DNA of 12,622 bases from NCBI GenBank assembly GCA_035507915.1, contig DATJNS010000236.1, forward strand, positions 1 through 12,622, given 5' to 3'. Positions 12,129-12,622 of the stretch are shown here, one piece after another. A program made the position numbers and the translations under genes. The first letter of the stretch is position 1; each line of letters opens with the position of its first letter. The stretch is from JACQAI01 sp035507915. Its GTDB lineage: Bacteria; Pseudomonadota; Alphaproteobacteria; Elsterales; Elsteraceae. The notes under the pieces are model-generated. The model was not told where the DNA came from, searched no databases, and was given only the letters and a program-made list of their open reading frames with translations.

Positions 12129-12622
12129 GTGCTGCGCCAACGATTGATCGATCATTACGGCGAAGGCTGCCGGCTGCAGGCCTTCGAGAAGGCGCCCGGC
12201 TTCGGCGCCCATCTGTTCGTGGTCGACGTGATGCGCCGAACGCGCCCGGTGCGCGTGCTGGGCTCGATCGACCGCAAGGGCATGCTGGTCGAGCAATCGG
12301 CGATGGACCGGCTGCGGCCGGAACGCCTCGCCTTCGGCTACGAGCGCCTGATGCTGCTCGCCTTCGCCCTGGTGCCGGCGCCGACGACGGCGCTGCTGCT
12401 CGGCCTCGGCGGCGGCGCGATGAGCCGCCACCTCGCCGCCTATGTGCCGGACTGCAAGCTCACCGTCGTCGAGCGCGATCCGATCGTGCGCCGCCTGGCG
12501 CGTCGCTTCTTCCACGTCAAGCGTCCGGTCGTGATGGCCGACGCCGAGCACGTGGTCGCCGAGGCGCGCCGCCAGTTCGACGTCGTGCTGGTCGATCTCT
12601 ACGACTCGCGCGGCGCGACCGC
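12129..12622 (+). CDS. Spermidine synthase-like / class I SAM-dependent methyltransferase, 5' part (3' end outside window)
   Basis: The first 164 codons are present and the frame is open at the window edge. The Rossmann-type SAM-binding site is clear: LLLGLGGGAMSRHL (89-102) as motif I, VVERDP (113-118) with Glu115 as the ribose-binding acid, ADAEHVV (137-143) and FDVVLVDLYDSRG (150-162). The N-terminal FGYERLMLLAFALVP region (69-83) and the overall order resemble polyamine synthase-like proteins of the SpeE superfamily, which transfer either aminopropyl or methyl groups. In true spermidine synthases motif I is GGGDGG; here it is GLGGGAMS, so a related protein of unknown substrate is more likely. 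The start is taken as GTG 12129; TTG 12144 is an alternative. It is divergent from the hydrolase-RidA pair with a 157-base spacer. It is easily missed because a minus-strand frame of 167 codons overlaps it. Confidence 0.82.
   Translation, partial: MLRQRLIDHYGEGCRLQAFEKAPGFGAHLFVVDVMRRTRPVRVLGSIDRKGMLVEQSAMDRLRPERLAFGYERLMLLAFALVPAPTTALLLGLGGGAMSRHLAAYVPDCKLTVVERDPIVRRLARRFFHVKRPVVMADAEHVVAEARRQFDVVLVDLYDSRGAT

Noticed and set aside
12051..12551. A 166-codon minus-strand frame near the end of the window.
   Set aside because: It is antisense to a plus-strand frame with clear SAM-binding motifs that is open to the window edge.
1..12622. CRISPR arrays, tRNA or rRNA genes, insertion sequences, toxin-antitoxin or defence operons.
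   Set aside because: I saw no regularly spaced repeats, no cloverleaf or rRNA-like sequence, no transposase or integrase, and no nuclease, helicase or toxin family in any supported gene.

Overview
The window is uniformly GC-rich chromosomal-type DNA with very tight gene packing, many overlapping starts and stops, and strong G/C bias at third codon positions. The gene families are a NitT/TauT-type importer, a YbfB/YjiJ-type MFS transporter, a DUF2272 lipoprotein, a TauD/TfdA dioxygenase and RidA. Together with a palindromic intergenic repeat whose arms read CGTCATTGCG and CGAAGCAATCCAG, they suggest an alphaproteobacterium of the Rhodospirillales/Hyphomicrobiales sort. This placement is inference from family recall; no search was run. 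I see no rRNA, tRNA, CRISPR array, insertion sequence or prophage gene.

Layout. (1) 1-283 (+) is the 3' end of a Gfo/Idh/MocA-like oxidoreductase. It stops one base before the convergent stop of a small VOC (glyoxalase-fold) protein at 285-668 (-). (2) 749-4176 (-) is a four-gene ABC importer operon, transcribed as binding protein, permease, ATPase, permease. Its junctions overlap by 3, 14 and 4 bases. A GC-rich hairpin separates it from the VOC gene. (3) 4306-8225 (+) runs divergently: a cytoplasmic prolyl oligopeptidase-type S9 peptidase, a TauD/TfdA-type dioxygenase with its own good promoter candidate, and a DUF2272 lipoprotein whose GTG start lies inside the dioxygenase gene. (4) 8213-9427 (-) is an MFS transporter whose 3' end overlaps that of the lipoprotein. 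(5) 9428-10010 holds hairpins, a perfect 14-bp palindrome, a 67-codon hydrophobic small gene with a strong ribosome binding site, and an AT-rich patch. (6) 10011-10724 (+) is a ParF-type ParA ATPase without a partner gene. (7) 10742-10851 is a composite palindromic repeat between convergent genes. (8) 10863-11971 (-) is a translationally coupled pair, dienelactone hydrolase then RidA. (9) 12129-12622 (+) is the start of a spermidine synthase-like methyltransferase.

How the genes may work together. The importer is a complete uptake system for a small organic (often anionic) nutrient. The dioxygenase nearby is of the family that releases sulfite from taurine-like sulfonates or opens other small substrates by hydroxylation. 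A shared substrate is possible, but the two units are on opposite strands with a peptidase between them, so the link is only a hypothesis. Dienelactone hydrolase and RidA form a plausible catabolic/clean-up pair.

Most of the window is ordinary metabolic and transport content. I did not find a clear undescribed multi-gene system. The least explained parts are the small hydrophobic gene with its palindrome, the orphan ParF-like ATPase, the DUF2272 lipoprotein with Ser where a papain-like fold would have Cys, and the composite repeat.
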